Below, one piece after another: positions 6,956 through 15,319 of a stretch of 20,052 nt of DNA. Made by a program: the position numbers and the translations under genes. The notes beneath the pieces were generated by a model. It saw nothing but the letters and a program-made list of their open reading frames with translations, did not search any database and had not been told where the DNA came from. Position 1 is the first letter of the stretch. Each line of letters begins with the position of its first letter. This stretch comes from DATGSF01 sp035302865 (GTDB taxonomy: Bacteria > Bacteroidota > Bacteroidia > Chitinophagales > Chitinophagaceae): NCBI GenBank assembly GCA_035302865.1, contig DATGSF010000232.1:1-20052 (forward strand). Reading direction: 5' to 3'.

Positions 6956-9250
6956 TTACTCACTTTCTTGAATTTTCACTTGTGCATTTTCTCTTTGTTC
7001 AATAGTGTGGCTTAAGTATTTCTTAGCAGCATTAATATCTTCATAAGTTCCAACACCTTCTAGATATTCATAAATTTTCTTATTAGTCCATGTAGGATTA
7101 TCCATGATGATTTTTACAATTTGCCTTCTAATATTAGCATCAACTAAATCATCTATATGCAAACCATAAGCAGGGTAGGACTTAACTAAATGCCCATGCA
7201 CAGTACTCGATTTTATCTTTCTAATTGCTGCAATTTCATCAATACTTTTTCCTTCTTGAAATAATTGCAAACTCACTAGATTACTGGAAATTTTTTCTTT
7301 CTTATTATCTTCTTTATTAATATCTTTATCTAAAGTACTCTTCTGGGAATTTTCATTGATTTTCACCTCATTCTTAATAGCAAAGAATTCCTCTAAAGCT
7401 TTAGTTTGCAATTCAGGATTTTCAATGGCTTTCATTAAGTTTGGTGTAAAAGCTATTATTCTTATTTGATTTTCAAGTTCTTTAATAAATCCAGATAATT
7501 CTTTAATATAACTTCTATGAAGACTATTGTTTTTATAGAGATCAATTTGATTTAAAAACTTTACACTTAGAACATCAATGAGATGTTTTTTAAAATATTT
7601 AATAGCATTATTGTTTTTTTCATGTAAAAGATTCCAATCTAAATCTTCATTATAATTTAAATTGGACTGAAGAAATCTACTATATTTTTCTGAAGTTTCT
7701 ATTAATTCAAACACTGTTGGTAATAAAGACTGCCCCCATTCAAAAGCTTCTTTTGCATCTTCGATATTTTTATTACTATAAGATGCGGTATGATTACGTA
7801 TATTTTCTGTTAATTCTTTTAAATTATAACAATTTAAACACTGTTTAATAATATAATTTCTTTGTGCATTATTCAAAGAGTCTTTTACTATATCCGGATT
7901 ATTTTGTTCTTCAAAAAAATCTAAAACTATCCTTTCGGTGAGTATATGGTGTCTTTGTATTGGATTAAGCAAATAAAGACCTTCGAGATTAGTTAATCTA
8001 CTCAATGCTACATATGCTTGACCTGGTGCAAAAGCTTGCGACAAATCAACATACGCCTCATCAAAAGTTAAACCTTGACTTTTATGTATCGTAACTGCCC
8101 ATGCTAAACGAATAGGAAATTGTTGAAAAGAGCCAATTTTCTTTTCTAAAATATCATCTTTTTTTTCATCATATTCATAGCGAATATTATCCCATTGCTC
8201 TAAATTTAATTTAATAGGCTCTTCATCGCCGGGACAAATAATTTCTATGTATTCCTCTACTAAATTTATTTTACTGATTTTACCTACCTTTCCATTAAAA
8301 TACTTTCTTTCCTCTCCTTTATCGTTTTTAATAAACATAACTTGCGCACCCACTTTTAATTGCAGTGTATATTCAGCAGGATAAGAATGTTCCGGAAAGT
8401 TATCTTTTACTATAGCATTTATCTTCACTAATGGAGTTTTCAATGCATCTAATTCTTCTTGATTTATAGCATCTGCCTTATAATTATGTGTTGTTAAAGT
8501 TATGGGTCTTTTATCTTTAGTAAAGCTTTTACTGTTAGTTACTTGTTGATTTAAAATTTCTAAATCATAATAATCAATAGTATTAAAACGAATTTTATTT
8601 AAAATTTCAATAAAGGTTACATCATTTTTTTGTCTGTAAATCTTTTTTAATTCTATAGTTGTAGGTTGATTGGATTGAAGCACCTGCGCATGAAAGAAAA
8701 AAGGGCTAGGGTAGTAGTCTTGTAAAATTTTCCATTCCTCATCCTTTACTACTGGTGGCAATTGAAATAAATCCCCAATAAAAACTACTTGTACTCCTCC
8801 AAAGGGTTTATTATGATTTCTTCGAACACCTTTCAAGGTAATATCGATTGCATCTAATAAATCTGCTCTAACCATAGAAACCTCATCGATAATAAGCAAT
8901 TCCAAGTTTTTAATGATATCTCTTTGCTTCTTACGCAAACGAAGATTTCTAAAAAGTGATTGCTTATTAAAAGTACGCGCATTGGGATTATTCCATTGCG
9001 GATGCTCATCAGGAATAAAGCTTCCAAAGGGTAATTGAAAAAAAGAATGAATAGTAACCCCACCGGCATTAATTGCTGCAACACCAGTAGGAGCTAATAT
9101 TGCTTTATTTTTATTGCAATTAGATTTTAAATGATGTAAAAAAGTGGTTTTTCCTGTACCGGCATTACCAGTAAGAAAAATATTTTCCTCTGTAAAATTT
9201 ACAAAAGTCCAAGCATCACTAAAAGCTTTATTATCAAAATCTAATTGCAT
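6956..9250 (-). CDS. PIF1-type superfamily 1B helicase with C-terminal helix-turn-helix extension
   Basis: Predicted ATP-dependent 5'-3' DNA helicase of 764 aa. The helicase core fills the first ~430 residues. It has Walker A GNAGTGKTT (28-36), APTGVAA with the IHSFF signature typical of PIF1 (53-71), Walker B IIDEVSM (120-126), GDLFQLPP (159-166), TIHKSQGLTF (387-396) and YVALSR (413-418). A long, Lys/Glu/Asn-rich helical region follows. Near the C-terminus (about 657-750) is a segment like the HTH_40 domain found at the end of some RecQ-type helicases: 'FQEGKSIDEIA', then 'SSTVHGHLVK' and a second three-helix part. Family members unwind forks, G-quadruplexes or R-loops; this protein's substrate is unknown. 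It starts 16 bp after the stop of der on the same strand and is probably co-transcribed with it. Confidence 0.9.
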   Translation of the reverse strand: MQLDFDNKAFSDAWTFVNFTEENIFLTGNAGTGKTTFLHHLKSNCNKNKAILAPTGVAAINAGGVTIHSFFQLPFGSFIPDEHPQWNNPNARTFNKQSLFRNLRLRKKQRDIIKNLELLIIDEVSMVRADLLDAIDITLKGVRRNHNKPFGGVQVVFIGDLFQLPPVVKDEEWKILQDYYPSPFFFHAQVLQSNQPTTIELKKIYRQKNDVTFIEILNKIRFNTIDYYDLEILNQQVTNSKSFTKDKRPITLTTHNYKADAINQEELDALKTPLVKINAIVKDNFPEHSYPAEYTLQLKVGAQVMFIKNDKGEERKYFNGKVGKISKINLVEEYIEIICPGDEEPIKLNLEQWDNIRYEYDEKKDDILEKKIGSFQQFPIRLAWAVTIHKSQGLTFDEAYVDLSQAFAPGQAYVALSRLTNLEGLYLLNPIQRHHILTERIVLDFFEEQNNPDIVKDSLNNAQRNYIIKQCLNCYNLKELTENIRNHTASYSNKNIEDAKEAFEWGQSLLPTVFELIETSEKYSRFLQSNLNYNEDLDWNLLHEKNNNAIKYFKKHLIDVLSVKFLNQIDLYKNNSLHRSYIKELSGFIKELENQIRIIAFTPNLMKAIENPELQTKALEEFFAIKNEVKINENSQKSTLDKDINKEDNKKEKISSNLVSLQLFQEGKSIDEIAAIRKIKSSTVHGHLVKSYPAYGLHIDDLVDANIRRQIVKIIMDNPTWTNKKIYEYLEGVGTYEDINAAKKYLSHTIEQRENAQVKIQESE

Positions 9251-9266
9251 TTTAAAAATTTAAATT

Positions 9267-10646
9267 TTATTTTTTACGAATAAAGATTCGAATTGGAACA
9301 CCGGTAAAGTTAAAATGTTCTCTAATTTTATTTTCCAAGAAATGCCTATAAGGAGCACGTACTTCTTTTGGATGATTAGCATAAAAAGCAAAAGCTGGAT
9401 TCAAAGAAGGAACCTGTAAGCAAAACTTAATTTTAACTGCATTTCCACGCGCAATTGGTGGTGGAAAACGTTCAATTTCTTTCAATAATGTTTCATTTAC
9501 TTTAGAAGTAGGAATTCTTCTGTTTTTATTTTCAAAAACTTCAATGGCTTTCTCTGTAGCTTGAAAGATTTTTGTTTTTTCCTTAGCTGAAATAAAAACT
9601 ACCGGAACATCACTAAAAGGTTCTAAACGCAATTTTAAATTTCTTTCATAATCACGCATAGTATTTGTTTCCTTATTTTGAATTTTATCCCATTTATTCA
9701 CTAAGATTACAATTCCTTTTCCTTTTCTTGCAGCAAGACTATAAATATTTAAATCTTGTGCTGTAATATCTTTTTCTGCATCAATCAATAATAAGCATAT
9801 ATCTGATTCGTCCATAGCACGAATAGCACGAATAACAGAATAAAACTCTAAATCCTCTTTTACATTTTTCTTTCTACGAATACCCGCTGTATCAATTAAA
9901 ATAAATTCTTTTCCAAATTGATTGTAATGCGTATGAATGGTATCACGCGTTGTCCCAGCAATATTCGAAACTATAGCTCTTTCTGTTCCAGTTAAAGCAT
10001 TTAATAGAGTAGATTTTCCTACATTAGGTTGTCCAATTATGGCTATATGAGGAATTTTATTTTTTACTTGTTTAACAATCATTTTTTCCCCTTCCTCATT
10101 TTCTACTTCCACCTCAATATATTCCTTTTCTGACATACTTGATTTAGTATCTGGAATCATTTTATATACAGCATCCAACATATCACCAGTACCTGAACCA
10201 GAGTTTGATGCAATAAAATATGTTTCTTCAAATCCTAAAATATAAAACTCTGTGGCATCCAAATAACGCTCTTGATTGTCAACTTTATTAACTACAACAA
10301 TGGTAGGTTTATTAGATTTCCTTAAAACTTGCGCCATTTCTTCATCTAAATCAGTAATACCAGCAGTAACATCTACTACAAATAAAACTAAATCAGATTC
10401 TTCAATAGCAATATAAACTTGTTTGCGAATCTCTTTTTCAAAAACATCTTCCGATTTAGAGACAAAACCACCTGTATCAATTAAATTGAATTGTTTCCCA
10501 TTCCAATCAGCAATGCCATATTGACGATCTCGGGTAACACCACTAAAATCATCAACAATAGCTTTTTGTCTTTCAATAAGTCGATTAAATAAAGTAGATT
10601 TTCCTACATTCGGCCTACCTACAATAGCAACAGTAAATCCTGGCAT
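9267..10646 (-). CDS. der: Ribosome-associated GTPase Der (EngA)
   Basis: Essential double GTPase required for maturation of the large (50S) ribosomal subunit. The 459-aa protein has two G domains in tandem. The first has GRPNVGKS (10-17), DTGG (57-60) and NKVD (120-123). The second has GQPNVGKS (205-212), DTAG (252-255) and NKWD (317-320). A KH-like domain follows from about residue 355. The linker between the G domains (about 166-198) is a strongly acidic stretch, which with the basic C-terminus accounts for a length slightly above the usual ~435-490 range midpoint. The start MPGFTVAIVGRPN places the P-loop where the family has it. A TATCTTTG -7 element lies 20 bp upstream. The helicase gene follows after 16 bp. 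No missing motif is seen. Confidence 0.98.
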   Translation of the reverse strand: MPGFTVAIVGRPNVGKSTLFNRLIERQKAIVDDFSGVTRDRQYGIADWNGKQFNLIDTGGFVSKSEDVFEKEIRKQVYIAIEESDLVLFVVDVTAGITDLDEEMAQVLRKSNKPTIVVVNKVDNQERYLDATEFYILGFEETYFIASNSGSGTGDMLDAVYKMIPDTKSSMSEKEYIEVEVENEEGEKMIVKQVKNKIPHIAIIGQPNVGKSTLLNALTGTERAIVSNIAGTTRDTIHTHYNQFGKEFILIDTAGIRRKKNVKEDLEFYSVIRAIRAMDESDICLLLIDAEKDITAQDLNIYSLAARKGKGIVILVNKWDKIQNKETNTMRDYERNLKLRLEPFSDVPVVFISAKEKTKIFQATEKAIEVFENKNRRIPTSKVNETLLKEIERFPPPIARGNAVKIKFCLQVPSLNPAFAFYANHPKEVRAPYRHFLENKIREHFNFTGVPIRIFIRKK

Positions 10647-10666
10647 AAATAATTAATTTATATACA

Positions 10667-10674
10667 CAAAGATA
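10667..10674 (-). promoter_or_regulatory. Candidate -7 promoter element for der
   Basis: On the minus strand the bases read TATCTTTG, a full match to TAnnTTTG, 20 bp before the der start codon. No TTG lies at the preferred -33 distance, so only the -7 half is supported. Confidence 0.5.
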
Positions 10675-10710
10675 ACAAATTTACTTTAGTGCATAATTGC
10701 ATTTTAAAAA

Positions 10711-10756
10711 TACTTTTGCAAAAAAAGAAAGATTGAAAAATTAAGTCTTATTTTTG
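10711..10756 (+). promoter_or_regulatory. Two candidate -7 elements for the aminotransferase gene
   Basis: TACTTTTG (10711-10718) and TATTTTTG (10749-10756) each match TAnnTTTG fully and point toward the ATG at 10793. Neither has a clean TTG at 17-21 bp upstream; TTTAG at 10685-10689 is 21 bp before the first. They lie in the 146-bp gap that is divergent with der, so the two genes have closely packed, oppositely directed promoters. Confidence 0.4.
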
Positions 10757-10792
10757 AGTAAACAAAAAGAAATAGTTTAGGAAACTGTGCAT

Positions 10793-11983
10793 ATGATTAC
10801 ACTTACGAATAGATTAGAAAGAATAGAAGAGCCGCAAACTTTATTAATGGCTAAAAAAGCAAAAGCTTTAAAAGATCAAGGTATTGACCTCGTTGATTTA
10901 AGCCTTGGCGAACCAGATTTTGCGACACCAAAATATATTATAGAAGCTGCAAACCAAGCTATGTTAGATGGATTTACAAAATATCCTCCAGTTGCAGGAA
11001 TTGCAGCATTAAAAAATGCAATTGTTGAAAAACTTAAACGTGATAATAATTTAGAATATAATCCAAATCAAATCGTGGTGAGCACTGGAGCAAGGCAATC
11101 TTTAGCAAACGCCATTATGAGTTTAGTAGAAGAAGGTGATGAAGTGTTGATACCCACACCGTATTGGGTAACATATAACGATTTGGTACAATTAGCACAT
11201 GCAAAATCAGTTTTTATTCCTTGTGGCGTGGAAGATAAATTCAAAGTAAATGCTGAAAAACTCGAAGCTGCAATTACAAATAAAACTAAATTATTTGTTT
11301 TTTCTTCTCCTTGTAATCCTAGCGGGGCAGTGTATAGCAGAGAGGAATTGGAGCGTTTGGTAGAAGTATTTAAAAAATATCCTAATATATATATTATCTC
11401 CGATGAAATATATGAATATATTAATTATGTTGAAAAACATGAAAGCATAGCTAGTTTTGAAGAAATAAAAGATCGTGTAATTTTAATTAATGGATTTTCA
11501 AAAGGCTTTGCAATGACTGGTTGGAGACTGGGTTATATGGCAGCACATCCAGAAATTGCGGCAGCTTGTGAAAAATTTCAAGGACAAATTACCTCCGGTG
11601 CTAATATTATCGCACAAAAAGCTGGTGTTCGTGCTTTAAGTGATTTAACTGAAGCTAAGAAAATGACGGAACAGTTTAGAAAAAGAAGGGATTATTTCGT
11701 TAATGCTTTGAGAAATATCGAAGGAATTAAATTAGATATGCCGGACGGTGCTTTTTACGCATTTCCTGATATCTCATATTATTTTGGTAAAGCGACTGCA
11801 TCTTTTAAAATAAATAATGCAAATGACTTTACAGATTATTTACTAAATATAGCACATGTAACTGGAGTTTCTGGATCTGCCTTTGGATTAGATAATTGTA
11901 TTCGTTTTTCATTTGCTGCAAGCATTGAAGAATTAGAAATTGCTATAAATCGAATTAAAAATGCATTAGAAGATTTAAAATAA
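10793..11983 (+). CDS. Class I pyridoxal-phosphate aminotransferase, aspartate type
   Basis: Predicted cytoplasmic aspartate (or prephenate/aspartate) aminotransferase of subgroup Ib, moving amino groups between aspartate and 2-oxoglutarate. In the 396-aa protein the PLP Lys is K237 in NGFSKGFAMTGWRLGY. Other family marks are SLGEPDF (37-43), STGARQSL (97-104), PTPYW (121-125), CNPSG (174-178), SDEIY (203-207; Asp and Tyr contacting PLP) and CIRFSFA near residue 370, with the Arg that binds the substrate alpha-carboxylate. A GTG two codons upstream (10787) is in frame. ATG 10793 is preferred because AGGA at 10779-10782 is 10 bp before it but only 4 bp before the GTG. Single gene, with a terminator at 12020. 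Substrate range cannot be fixed from sequence, so no symbol is given. Confidence 0.94.
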   Translation: MITLTNRLERIEEPQTLLMAKKAKALKDQGIDLVDLSLGEPDFATPKYIIEAANQAMLDGFTKYPPVAGIAALKNAIVEKLKRDNNLEYNPNQIVVSTGARQSLANAIMSLVEEGDEVLIPTPYWVTYNDLVQLAHAKSVFIPCGVEDKFKVNAEKLEAAITNKTKLFVFSSPCNPSGAVYSREELERLVEVFKKYPNIYIISDEIYEYINYVEKHESIASFEEIKDRVILINGFSKGFAMTGWRLGYMAAHPEIAAACEKFQGQITSGANIIAQKAGVRALSDLTEAKKMTEQFRKRRDYFVNALRNIEGIKLDMPDGAFYAFPDISYYFGKATASFKINNANDFTDYLLNIAHVTGVSGSAFGLDNCIRFSFAASIEELEIAINRIKNALEDLK

Positions 11984-12019
11984 TCTTTATTTCCTTATAA
12001 ATTTAAATGCTATTTATAG

Positions 12020-12055
12020 AAAGTAGTGGTGAATAAAATGCACTACTTTTTATTT
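12020..12055 (+). terminator. Rho-independent terminator after the aminotransferase gene
   Basis: AAAGTAGTG (12020-12028) pairs perfectly with CACTACTTT (12041-12049) around a 12-nt loop; the right arm runs into TTTTTATTTAT. It starts 37 bp after the aminotransferase stop. The remaining ~190 bp to the convergent rpoN end are A/T-rich with nothing I can name. Confidence 0.8.
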
Positions 12056-12243
12056 ATCGAATCTATTTAGTTAACATAATATATATTATGTAACAAAAAT
12101 AAGTTGATTTTAATAGGCATTATAAAAGCTCCATATTTCATCTAATTGTTCGAAAAACCAAATAAACGTTTTTACAGCTTTAATTCTTTTTCAAAAATTA
12201 TTTTATTACGAAGATCAACCAATAGCAAATATTTCCACCTTTT

Positions 12244-13710
12244 TTAAATTTCTTTTCGCAAGCGAGCAATTGGAATTTTAAGATTCTCACGGTATTTGGC
12301 AACTGTCCTGCGGGCAACTTTATAACCTTGAGCGTTTAATTCTTCCATAATTTTCTGATCCGACAAAGGATGTTTTTTATCTTCTGCAGCAATGATGTTT
12401 TCAATAATTTTTAATACCTTCTTACTGGAAACTTCTTCACCAGATTCTTTTTGAATTGCTTCAGAAAAGAAAAATCGCAATGGAAATGTGCCATATTCCG
12501 TTTGCACAAATTTACTGTTTGCTACTCTGCTCACCGTAGAAATATCCATATCAATCTCCTCAGCTATATCTTTTAAAATCATTGGTTGCAAACGCATTTC
12601 ATCTCCTGTCATAAAATAATCTCGTTGAAACTCCATAATTGCATGCATGGTTAATAATAAAGTTTGTTGCCTTTGGATAATAGCTTCAATAAACCATTGC
12701 GCTGCATCTATTTTCTGTTTTAAAAATAATAAAGCTTCTCTTTGTTCTTTATTTTTCTCCTTACTCTTATCATACGCTTTTAACATAGCTATATAATGCG
12801 GAGAAACTTGTAATTCTGGTGCATTGCGAGCATTTAAGGTTAATTCTAAATCACCATCTTTTTGTACAATAAAAAAATCAGGAATAATATAATGATTCTG
12901 ATTAGCATTAGAAGAAGAAGAAAATGCAGCCCCTGGTTTAGGATTCAAGCTTAATATTAATTCATGAGAAGCTTTTAATTGTGCATCTGTTAAATTCATT
13001 ATCTCTTGAATTTCCTTAAATCGCTTATTAGTATATTCTTCAAAAAATGATTCTATAATTATTATAGCATATTTAACATCATCTTGTTCTTGATCCGGAA
13101 AACGTTCCATTTGAAGAATTAATGTCTCTTGTAAATCCTTTGCTCCAACACCAGGAGGTTCTAATCCTTTTATTTGATTTAAGACTTCTTCAACAAGTTC
13201 TTTTTGTGTAAAAATATTTTGCTTTATCTGTAAATCATCTACTATAGCAGCAATATCTCTACGTAAGTAACCATCATCATCAATGTTTCCTATTATTTCA
13301 GTAGCAATTATATACTCCGTGTCATTCAAGTCTAATAAAGCAATTTGTTGCATTAAAAAATCATGAAAATCTAAAGGAGTTTGAACTAAATATTCTTGCA
13401 AGCCACCTTCATCATCATTACTATTCGAAGCTCCAGTATAATATGAATTATATTCTTCTTCGTATTGCAAATGCTCCTCCAATTCCTCTTGTAAAACACG
13501 ATCTAAGTCCTCTTCTTCTTTTTCTTGTTTTTCGAAAATATCCTCCTCATTTTCCTCTTGATAATCATATTCCAATGTTGGATTATCTTCCAATTCTTCT
13601 TTAATTCGCTCTTCTAATTGATGTGTAGGCACCTGCAACAGTTTCATTAATTGAATCTGCTGTGGAGATAGTTTATGTAATAATTTTTGATGTTGTCTTA
13701 ATTTAAGCAT
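12244..13710 (-). CDS. rpoN: RNA polymerase sigma-54 factor
   Basis: Alternative sigma factor recognising -24/-12 promoters and needing an AAA+ activator to open DNA. The 488-aa protein has all regions in order. Region I (1-47) is the Gln/Leu-rich start 'LRQHQKLLHKLSPQQIQLMK' that contacts activators. Region II (about 48-110) is extremely acidic. The core-binding domain covers about 115-310. A helix-turn-helix follows, with 'DIAEEIDMDISTVSRVANSK'. The RpoN box ARRTVAKYRE (466-475), which reads the -24 element, ends the protein. It lies last in a six-gene minus-strand run, 44 bp after the glycosyltransferase stop. I saw no convincing -24/-12 promoter within the window, and no sigma-54 activator gene is nearby. 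Confidence 0.97.
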   Translation of the reverse strand: MLKLRQHQKLLHKLSPQQIQLMKLLQVPTHQLEERIKEELEDNPTLEYDYQEENEEDIFEKQEKEEEDLDRVLQEELEEHLQYEEEYNSYYTGASNSNDDEGGLQEYLVQTPLDFHDFLMQQIALLDLNDTEYIIATEIIGNIDDDGYLRRDIAAIVDDLQIKQNIFTQKELVEEVLNQIKGLEPPGVGAKDLQETLILQMERFPDQEQDDVKYAIIIIESFFEEYTNKRFKEIQEIMNLTDAQLKASHELILSLNPKPGAAFSSSSNANQNHYIIPDFFIVQKDGDLELTLNARNAPELQVSPHYIAMLKAYDKSKEKNKEQREALLFLKQKIDAAQWFIEAIIQRQQTLLLTMHAIMEFQRDYFMTGDEMRLQPMILKDIAEEIDMDISTVSRVANSKFVQTEYGTFPLRFFFSEAIQKESGEEVSSKKVLKIIENIIAAEDKKHPLSDQKIMEELNAQGYKVARRTVAKYRENLKIPIARLRKEI

Positions 13711-13754
13711 AGAAATAGCATGACATTATGCTTTATAAAATTAAGGAATTAAAT

Positions 13755-14693
13755 TTAGATTTCTTCTCGTATCAAATATTTATTTCTGTCTCTTGCATTA
13801 CGCACAGTTGTTTCTGCAATAAATCCCGCCAAAAATAAATTACTTCCTAATAAAAGTGTAGTCAGCATTAAATAGAAAGAGGGTTTATTGGTTAAGGTAA
13901 AATCGGCTTGTGTAAATTTTGCAATACTTAAATATATTAACACTAAAAAGCTAAATCCAAACAATAAGGTGCCTAAAAGACCAAAAAAGTGCATGGGTTT
14001 TTTACCATATCGGTGCATAAAAAGCAAAGTCATTAAATCTAAAAAGCCGTTTATAAATCGATTCCATCCAAATTTAGAAGTACCATATTTTCTAGCTTGA
14101 TGCTGAACAACCTGTTCTCCAATTTTATGAAAACCTGCCTGTTTTGCTAAAACGGGAATATATCTATGCATTTCTCCATAAACCTCTATCGTTTTAACCA
14201 CCTCGGAATCATAAGCTTTTAAGCCACAGTTAAAGTCGTTTAATTTGATCTTACTAAAAAATCTAGTTATAGAATTAAAAAATTTAGAAGGTAAATTTTT
14301 ACTTAATTTATTATCATAACGTACTTTTTTCCATCCAGAAATTAAATCCCATTTTTCTTCATGTATCCTTCTATATAATTCAGGCAATTCATCAGGGCTA
14401 TCTTGAAGATCAGCATCCATAGTTACTACTACCCTACCTTTAGCTGCTTTAAAACCAACATTCAAAGCGGCACTTTTACCATAATTTCTTTGAAAACGAA
14501 TACCCTTTACTTTTCCAGGGGCATCACTTTGTAGTTTTTTAATAACTTCCCAACTATTATCGTTACTGCCGTCATCAATAAACAATATTTCATACTCCCA
14601 TTCCTGTTTTAAAGCAACTTTATGTATCCATTCTGCAAGTTCCGGCAACGATTCTTCTTCATTTAATAAAGGAATAACTATAGATAAATCCAT
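13755..14693 (-). CDS. Family 2 glycosyltransferase, polyprenyl-phosphate sugar transferase type
   Basis: Predicted inner-membrane enzyme that transfers a sugar from a nucleotide donor, probably onto undecaprenyl phosphate, like GtrB/ArnC/DPM1 relatives. The GT-A domain (about 1-225) has SIVIPLLNEEESL (4-16), IDDGSNDNS (39-47), RNYGKSAALNVGF (69-81) and the metal-binding MDADLQDSP (92-100). The GMHRY-like EMHRYIPVL and RKYGTSKFGW segments are typical of this subgroup. Two C-terminal membrane segments lie at about 235-257 and 271-293, followed by a basic tail. Length (312 aa) fits the family. It sits between a DUF4199 membrane protein and rpoN, with gaps of 46 and 44 bp on the same strand. The donor sugar is not predictable here. 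Confidence 0.93.
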   Translation of the reverse strand: MDLSIVIPLLNEEESLPELAEWIHKVALKQEWEYEILFIDDGSNDNSWEVIKKLQSDAPGKVKGIRFQRNYGKSAALNVGFKAAKGRVVVTMDADLQDSPDELPELYRRIHEEKWDLISGWKKVRYDNKLSKNLPSKFFNSITRFFSKIKLNDFNCGLKAYDSEVVKTIEVYGEMHRYIPVLAKQAGFHKIGEQVVQHQARKYGTSKFGWNRFINGFLDLMTLLFMHRYGKKPMHFFGLLGTLLFGFSFLVLIYLSIAKFTQADFTLTNKPSFYLMLTTLLLGSNLFLAGFIAETTVRNARDRNKYLIREEI

Positions 14694-14739
14694 ATATTTA
14701 TTGTTTTCGTTTTCTTTATAATTAAAATAATTATTACAA

Positions 14740-15294
14740 TTATTGTCGTTTTAAAAACAGACTCATCAATAAGGCAATTATACTATCTATCAATATCCAA
14801 ATAATATTTCCCTTAAAATGATACATAAAACTTTGTTGTTCTTCTGTAACAGCATCCATTTCTTCTGCATATGCAGCAATATCTTCTGAACTCTGTCCTA
14901 ATACGGTCATATGTTTTAAAATTATTTCTCGAAACTCTTCTGTAAAACCGGGATTGATTTTCACTAAATAAAAATAATTAAATAGCAAATAAGCAGTTTC
15001 CGTCATAAGAATCATTAAGAACAAAGCACCAAATATTTGCCGTGATCCTAAATAGCCCACACTATTTTTTCGAATATATAATGCACAAAGTAATAATTGC
15101 AAAACAAATATAAAATAAGTTATAAAAGAGCTTGCTTGAAAAGCCACTGGATTAGTATAAAAATAATTATATTTCAGATATAAAGAAATACAATAAATAA
15201 TTGCAGATACCAAACCAAAAACCAAGCCAATATTCCAATATTGTTTTAAATCCTCTTTGCTTATTTCATTTACAGCAGTCATATGCTCTTTCAT
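14740..15294 (-). CDS. DUF4199-type membrane protein
   Basis: Small integral membrane protein of unknown function, most like the DUF4199 family common in Bacteroidota. From the ATG at 15292-15294 it has 184 aa. Four hydrophobic segments lie at about residues 21-40, 55-76, 85-107 and 163-181. The polar part between segments 3 and 4 contains NPGFTEEFREIILKHMT and an acidic Ala/Glu stretch. The frame stays open upstream to 15417, but that would overlap the preceding gene by 98 bp and add a basic, unconserved-looking leader, so the inner ATG is chosen; another ATG four codons later (15282) is possible. It lies 25 bp after the dihydroorotase homologue and 46 bp before the glycosyltransferase. The grouping with both is, from general knowledge, a recurring Bacteroidota arrangement. 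Confidence 0.8.
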   Translation of the reverse strand: MKEHMTAVNEISKEDLKQYWNIGLVFGLVSAIIYCISLYLKYNYFYTNPVAFQASSFITYFIFVLQLLLCALYIRKNSVGYLGSRQIFGALFLMILMTETAYLLFNYFYLVKINPGFTEEFREIILKHMTVLGQSSEDIAAYAEEMDAVTEEQQSFMYHFKGNIIWILIDSIIALLMSLFLKRQ

Positions 15295-15319
15295 GTTTAA
15301 TATTCTATAATGTATTGAT

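Noticed and set aside
8854..9084. Open frame on the minus strand
   Set aside because: Shifted frame within the helicase gene, overlapping its Walker B region.
10787..10792. GTG start of the aminotransferase
   Set aside because: The AGGA ribosome-site match fits the ATG at 10793 and is too close to the GTG; the two extra residues add no family sequence.
13888..14100. Open frame on the plus strand
   Set aside because: Antisense shadow of the C-terminal membrane part of the glycosyltransferase.
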